Shown here piece after piece: positions 58,666 through 64,000 of a stretch of DNA of 64,000 nucleotides (positions within the stretch are counted from its first letter, which is position 1; the number at the start of each line of letters is the position of its first letter). A program made the position numbers and the translations under genes. The notes below the pieces were generated by a model. It was not told the origin of the DNA. It saw nothing but the letters and a program-made list of their open reading frames with translations, and ran no database searches. Source of the DNA: Metaphire vulgaris (Eukaryota; Annelida; Clitellata; Crassiclitellata; Megascolecidae); contig CM030833.1 in the NCBI GenBank assembly GCA_018105865.1, forward strand, positions 14,740,381-14,804,380, given 5' to 3'.

Positions 58666-61600
58666 GTAAATAATCTTTTATTTTTTAAAACATGATTTCT
58701 TGATCACATGATTTGTTTTGGCAAGACATTATTTCTTTGATGATAATGTTCCTTAAAGATATTAGTCAACTCAATTTTTCATTTTTGCAGAATTTTTCAG
58801 GGGTCAATGGTGCCAACTAAAACTAAAAAGAACATAGAAGACCTTCTGTCAGGACTCAGAATTTCTGCTTCTTTTCATTATTCCACTATTTTTGTTTTAT
58901 GCTGATAGCTTTTAAAAGCCCTGAACTCTTTTTGATCATATGCAGAAGAGTCAAAATTTCTTCTCAGAGGTTGACCCTCAAGACCTGTCAGGGTAATGGC
59001 AGATGCTCAATTTCTGGAACAATTGATTTGACAATTTCTGAAGAATTTAAGATTTCAAAATATAGGAGGCATGTCTGGCACATTGTCCTTGAGTATCAGT
59101 TATGGCATTCTCAACTTGGGTTATCATGAACCAAAAATGTAACTGTTGTTAAGACATGGTATCCTAGATCTTCTAGAAATGAAATCTCAAGTCCCAGAAA
59201 GTGTTCTGAATGCTTGGTTTTGCATTTCTTTTATTGTATTTTGTACATTTGTTTCATCTTGGATTTTGTGCAATTGATATCAAATTTTGCTGATCTTCAG
59301 AATCTTCAGAATTGGAAGCAAACAAGAAAATCTCAATCTTCATATCAGAGAGCTCAGGAATTAGAAGAGGAAGAGGAAGCCCCTCGCAAGGCAAAGGCCA
59401 AAACTTACAAAGAAATGATTGAAGAAAGGTTGGTAGCCATGAAGTTGCATGATCTTTGTGCAGTGTTTGCTACTTACAACTAGTTTGTTGAAACATGAAC
59501 TTCTATTAATTATTGATGTCCTTCTTATTGTTGTACAAGCTTGCATGTTATAATATGTAATTTAATGCAAATAAACACAGACTTCATAAAAATTTGTTGC
59601 CTTGTGTTATTGATGTCCTTCTTATTGTTGCACAGGCTTGCATGTTATAACAATTCTAATGCAGTCTCCTTGATGGCTTAGGTCTGTGCTACTATAATTT
59701 AACACATTGTCTGTAGTTGCCATGAAATGAAGTCTGCATGGTGCTTTTGTTGAAAATTAATGTGGTTAGTCCAGAGGTGTAGCGACGGTATCCGGCGCCC
59801 GGGGGCAGAGTGTACCATTGGCGCCCCCAGCACTGCTGATGAGCAAAAAAAGCTCGTCACGTTGTTCTCGGCGCCCCTCTCCATATAATGCTGACGAGCA
59901 AAAAAAAGGTCGTCACACATGTTTCTTCTTCTTTATTATGCATTTCACTTACCCAAATACCCAATTTTGGAGCCCCCACCTCGGTGCCTGCGGGCATATG
60001 CCCCCCTGCCCCCTCGCTACACCTCTGAGTTAGTCTCATGCAAAATGCTTAAGCCTTTTGGCAGTTATAATCATTTTGCTATTTGCCATAGCTGTATGGA
60101 TGAATTGCGATAAAAAAATTAGCATTTTGTAGGAAACTTAGAAATGTCGGGTCTGATCTTGTTGACCCAAGCTGCAATGTAGCCACACCATTGCCTGTGT
60201 TTTGTTGCAGACAAAATGTTGATATCGTGCAGATTGGCACAGTGATGGTGATGTTGCATCAACATAACCATATAAATTAGTATGATATAAATGTAATAAT
60301 TTTGTTTTATTTTTATCAGTAACTTATTTGTTTATTTTCATTTCTTTGTGTAGAAAAAGGAGAAAGAGTGCACATGAAATTGATGCACATGATGATTATA
60401 ACGATGGAAGCTTTGAATATGAACCATCGAAAGCCCGATTTGGTTCAAAAGGATGATTTGAATGAGCCTGATGGTGCACAGGAGCACCATAGTTTTTCAA
60501 AATTGACTTCAACCCCAAAAAGCTCAACAGAAACAAAGAATCATAAAGATGAAACAAATTGTTTTGTTGCAAAAACCGAAGAAATTAGACAGGTAGACAG
60601 CTAACAGATGTAACAATAATTTTAAAGTTTCAGCATTAACAAATTATCTACTCGTATTATGTTTATTATTACTGGTATTTAAATAAGTTTTAAAAGTTTA
60701 GTACTCATGTAAATAAGCCTTGGGATTGTCAGATAAAAAAGGCAAAAATGGAGATATTGACAGGTGATTCAACGCCTAATCTGTACTTAACTGATACAAG
60801 TTCCATATTCTATCAGATCTCTCCATCTTGCATATTTAACTAAAAATATGGCATTTTGCAGTGAGAGGTTTAACATTCTTTATTCTCTCTAAGCAACTAC
60901 TCAAAACATCTAGTTATAACCTCTTGACTGCAAGTGACATGCTTTGTTTAGGGCTAGAGATGAATTAATGATGAAATGTGGTCAGTGGAAGATAAATCTC
61001 TGTTATAAATGCTAGAAAAGTTGTCACTGTTAAGGCCAAGAATATGATTTGGCTAAATGCAAATTATTATGGAACTAAGGAGGTCTTGTTACTCTTGTAT
61101 GGAATTGGAAGGAGCAGATCTGTGGCTATAAATGGTATTTTAACCCTACTTTAATCTCATTTTTAGTAGTATTTACAGCCATGACAAGTGTTCTTATTCT
61201 TCTAGTGCCCTCACTTATAAAAGCTCTGCTTGTGATGGTCACATTACCTTTTTGATGCTGCTCTTATAGTGTAGTTTGTTGCGATGTTTTCATGTTGGCA
61301 AAATTTCCTATTGAAATGCATTTTCTATTGAAGTGTCATTCATGCTTGCAAGAATTATGAGTGTGGTCTGCATTCTGTCTCTGATCTATTATCTGTCAAA
61401 GGCCTTGAGGCAGTGTATGCATGTAATGTGAATAGATCCATTCATAACTGGTTTTTGATTGTTGGCATTTGGTGACTCACTCATCAGCATGTTTAGTGCA
61501 CATTTGAGATGGGTTGTGGTGCATGTCCTTTTAAGTTGACATTGCCTGAGTGACATGCAAAATTTTTTGAATATTTTGAATGTTTTTATTTAAGAATTTA

Positions 61601-62226
61601 TGTCCCATTTAATTTGAGCAGTTACTTTGACAGTAAGGTTCAACATTTTATGTCATATTTGGCTGCAATGAGAGTATCTGGAAGAGAGATCCATGTTATA
61701 AGAAAATGAGGAATGTTAAGGTTTTTGCTGATTTCAGGTGCTGTCAAATACATGTTAAAATATTTTTCCTCTCTTGTGTTTTTACTGTAACCTTCTGGTT
61801 TGTAGATAAACAATGTATAACAAGACTTGTCTTGTATTCCTGTAGGAGTCTGCACCAATGACTTACACCGAATCGACATCTGATAAAAAGTCCCAGATAT
61901 TCAGCAATTCATTTTTACACGATTCACCGGTTCATAAAAAGAATGTAAATATTGACGATAATGCTCTCAGAGATGCTAGCAAGTCTGCCATATTCTCGTC
62001 TAACCGTGAAAAATTTGAAACAGGCAATACAGGTTCATCACCTTCAAAATCTGTGAATGAGGTGAAGAAACGAACAAATGGTGGCACTAATGTTGCAGAC
62101 AAGCTGAAGATGTGGAATAAATCATCAGATGTTATGCCACCTACAAGGACAGCGGAGCAAAAGAAGACATCACACATCAACAATGAGAGAGGAAATGTTA
62201 ACAGTGTCAAAACTCACTCGTCCAAC
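58645..62226 (+). CDS. Gene B (5' part): LMO7/LIMCH1/smallish-like cytoskeletal adaptor
   Basis: Four coding exons: 58645-58665, 59301-59428, 60354-60592 and 61846-62226, continuing past the right edge. The product opens MDDDWQS then NLQNWKQTRKS, followed by an EEEEE patch and KTYKEMIEER. The DDWQ-x-x-L-x-x-W-x-x-x-R-K-S pattern is the hallmark I associate with the DUF4757 region of LMO7 and LIMCH1 and of fly smallish, junctional or actin-linked proteins with a C-terminal LIM domain. No LIM or CH domain lies in the window, consistent with a partial gene or an internal promoter. The 239-nt third exon is one base too long for the phases on both sides. Confidence 0.6.
59301..59428 (+). CDS. Gene B exon 2: NLQNWK, acidic patch, KTYKEMIEER
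   Basis: Acceptor GATCTTCAG|AAT, donor GAAAG|GTTGGT; phase 0 in, 2 out. A second CTTCAG 9 bp later could act as an alternative acceptor that drops NLQ. Confidence 0.65.
59772..60027. mobile_element. hAT-like MITE (CAGAGGTGTAGCGA ends)
   Basis: Ends CAGAGGTGTAGCGA and TCGCTACACCTCTG are perfect 14-bp inverted repeats; flanks GGTTAGTC/AGTTAGTC (7 of 8). Two motif copies: GATGAGCAAAAAAAGCTCGTC (59838) and GACGAGCAAAAAAAAGGTCG (59893). Inside the intron between gene B exons 2 and 3. Confidence 0.82.
60354..60592 (+). CDS. Gene B exon 3, with an apparent one-base frameshift
   Basis: Acceptor CTTTGTGTAG|A, donor GACAG|GTAGAC. In the frame from exon 2 it reads RKRRKSAHEIDAHDDY, then NDGSFEYEPSKARFGSK, and hits TGA at 60454-60456. 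The next exon needs the other frame, which reads DDLNEPDGAQEHHSFSK, then CFVAKTEEIRQ. Removing one base near the AAAA run at 60447-60450 would join them. It could be a sequencing error, an allele or real damage. Confidence 0.55.
60593..61845. other. Gene B intron 3, nothing recognised
   Basis: AT-rich; no repeat ends or exons found. Confidence 0.4.
61846..62226 (+). CDS. Gene B exon 4: Ser/Lys/Asn-rich segment
   Basis: Acceptor TTCCTGTAG|GAG, donor TCCAAC|GTAGGT; exactly 127 codons, phase 0 in and out. Encodes ESAPMTYTESTSDKKS, ALRDASKSAIFSSNREKFE and VADKLKMWNKSSD. Low-complexity, probably disordered and phosphorylatable, as in the middle of LIMCH1/LMO7 proteins. No domain recognised. Confidence 0.6.
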
Positions 62227-62308
62227 GTAGGTTCTTAAATAATTTCAGTTGACTGAAATGGGCTGAATGTTATTAGTTGGTTAACAATTGATTTATTTTA
62301 CATATTAG

Positions 62309-62655
62309 CAGGCCCGTCTTTATGTGTTGGAAATTGGGCACTGTGCCCGGGGCCCCGCGCATCTTAGGGGCCCCGCACGCTCCAGCCTTTTCATGTTTTG
62401 ACCTTTTTTGCTTATCAACTTCTGCAGGATAAAATCAATTGAAAGATCAAGCATCAAAAAACGTGATGAGCTTTTTTGCTCATCAACTTTTTCAAGCATC
62501 AGAAAAAAACTTTTTCCAGCCCCAGCCGGGGCCCCTCATATATCGCAGGGCCCTAGGCACGTGTCTACCTTGAATAGGCTTAAAACAGCCCTGGATCCAA
62601 CCCATCAGGGGCCCCGCAGGCCGCCAGGTGCCTAACACTGGCAAAAATGGGCCTG
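62309..62655. mobile_element. hAT-like MITE (CAGGCCCGTCTTTATG end)
   Basis: Ends CAGGCCCGTC and GGGCCTG-type inverted ends; exact 8-bp duplication CATATTAG (62301-62308, 62656-62663). Motif copies GACCTTTTTTGCTTATCA (62401) and GATGAGCTTTTTTGCTCATC (62465), the latter a perfect palindrome of arms GATGAGC/GCTCATC around T-runs. Blocks of GGGGCCCC. Confidence 0.8.
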
Positions 62656-63503
62656 CATATTAGCATTGATCAAGGATAATTTAATATTCAAGCCAGAACA
62701 GTCTCCATTCTATTCCTCCCTTTGCATTGTGTCTGGTAGTGATGCATTGATTATCACTATCAGCACTATCAGCCAATAGTGGCAGTTAAAAAGGTCGTAG
62801 GTTTCTCGTGCTGAACAAAGTAAGATTTGAGTGTTGCTGCCGTCCAGTTGCAGTGCATGTACTGTTTTCCCCATACCATTGTATCTCTCTATAAATTTAA
62901 CCTTATGATTTGTATTTAGTGTTGTTAAGTGAGCGTGCATCCCATTGTTTGAATCTGATGTGATTGCTGTCTAAAATTTCATGTGTTTTATGCGAATGAA
63001 CACAAAATGATTAAGTTGTTCAGAAATTTTTCATGGTTGAATGTTCTCATCTTTTTCTGTTGGTAGACTGGATATTTATTATAATTATTATGTTTTTATT
63101 ATTCAGAGCAATAATCTAAATCATAAATTTATCTAAAGTTATTGATGTTTATTGTCTGCTTGCTGATTGGTCTCATTTTACTTATTTTAAAATACCGTAA
63201 TTTTGGCACATGTAGAAATATTTTGATTGCTGATCACAAACTTTCATCTTGTTGAATTACGCTGTAATTATAATTAATGACTTGACTCTTCTTAGTGTCA
63301 TAACATTTCCAATCACTTTCAGTACTATTTATTTACGTTTTATTTAAGTGTCGTTGATGCCCTCCATCTCTTGAATGGGTTTATAGTAATCTGATCTATT
63401 TCTTTTGCTTAACACAGAAGCATAAGTTGTGAATCACTTTTTAATAGCCAGTGTTGGTAATTAAAATTTGCTACTAATTTTGATTATATGCAGTGAGTCT
63501 GAC

Positions 63504-63680
63504 AGGCCCATAGGAAGTAGGGGTGCAGCTGGACCCCTGGAAAAAATCGGGGTGCAGTGCGCCCCCTGGAAGATAAGGCTGTTTTTTAATTCTTTACTTG
63601 TGAGGATTTTTGAACAGAAGAAAAAGAGGGATAATGACATTTTTTGCTCGTCAGGGCTTTTAAAAGGATAAAGGAAAGTA
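63504..63680. mobile_element. MITE fragment (CAGGCCCATAGGAAGTAG end)
   Basis: Same family as 18430-18647: shared left end, GGGGTGCAG blocks, and two motif-type units, TTACTTGTGAGG (63596) and GACATTTTTTGCTCGTCAGG (63636). Right end not found. Confidence 0.5.
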
Positions 63681-63689
63681 AGTTTTTAT

Positions 63690-63790
63690 CTGGAACTTTC
63701 TTCCTCTGCTAGATCGTCCAGCAGATTGGGTGCCTTCAAATTCAAGCTGCAAATACATCTCTTCCAGTTAGCTTTTCCTCTCTTATCTGT
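63690..63790 (+). pseudogene. LINE ORF2 tail scrap
   Basis: Reads SSARSSSRLGAFKFKLQIHL, then FQLAF. S-x-x-x-x-F-K-x-K-L-x-x-x-LF is a CR1-like C-terminus. Short and degraded. Confidence 0.4.
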
Positions 63791-64000
63791 TTTGTGTTTT
63801 TTTTTTCACTTTGAATGATCTTGGAAGTTGACTTGAGATTTTGAGTATTGATTTGGAGTATCATCAACTGATAACTTTGTATATTACAACAGATGTTATA
63901 AAAGTGCTTAATTAATTATTATTATAATTCTTTTGAAATACTTAATAGGTTATGCTCATTTGTTTATATTGTAAATAGATGTTCTTTGAGAAAGTAATTC

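Noticed and set aside
58790..58915. Candidate gene B exon starting TTTTCAG|GGGTCAATGGTG
   Set aside because: No usable donor follows before a stop, and exons 58645-58665 and 59301-59428 already join in phase.

Overview
This is a 64-kb window of animal nuclear DNA. Coding sequence is split into short phase-matched exons by long introns, and the rest is dense in cut-and-paste transposons, MITEs, SINEs, LINE scraps and microsatellites. There is no bacterial-style operon, CRISPR array or phage. The repeat content, the heavily over-used octamer TAGGCCTA and the family of the main gene fit a marine deuterostome, most likely an echinoderm such as a sea urchin. The organism is an inference, not a proof.

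Layout. 536-6395: one 5.86-kb foldback-type element with 45-bp terminal inverted repeats. Its arms are ~110-bp satellite arrays facing each other, and its loop has been invaded by a MITE and by a deleted hAT transposon. 6.4-10.3 kb: MITE, a 5S-rRNA-derived element, and microsatellites. 10917-47043 (+): a 36-kb gene of at least 13 coding exons (about 670 residues seen) encoding a secreted or membrane-anchored cysteine-rich protein, which I assign to the DUF7042/7043/7044/7045 family. Its introns hold a nearly intact piggyBac (12025-14610), two Tc1/mariner derivatives (20122-21195, 21341-22108), LINE remnants and at least a dozen hAT-like elements, many with exact 8-bp target-site duplications. 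47.2-48.2 kb: intergenic, with one LINE remnant. 48.2 kb to the right edge (+): a second gene whose first coding exons (58645-62226) begin MDDDWQS/NLQNWK and resemble the LMO7/LIMCH1/smallish family. It continues past the window, and one exon is a base too long to keep the reading frame.

The most unusual signal is a 20-24-bp near-palindrome, consensus GACGAGCAAAAAAGGTCGTC. It recurs at least 20 times inside otherwise unrelated non-autonomous transposons (several hAT-like families plus a separate GGGCTGTCCAT family), often in pairs 45-80 bp apart. Other notable structures are the higher-order arrangement of the satellite arrays, a mariner built from two 3' halves head to head, a palindrome of GGACAAAATGTCA repeats around a telomere-like core, and a sharp drop in recent transposons to the right of 47 kb.

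Exon calls come from splice signals plus reading-phase continuity read by eye. No database search was possible.
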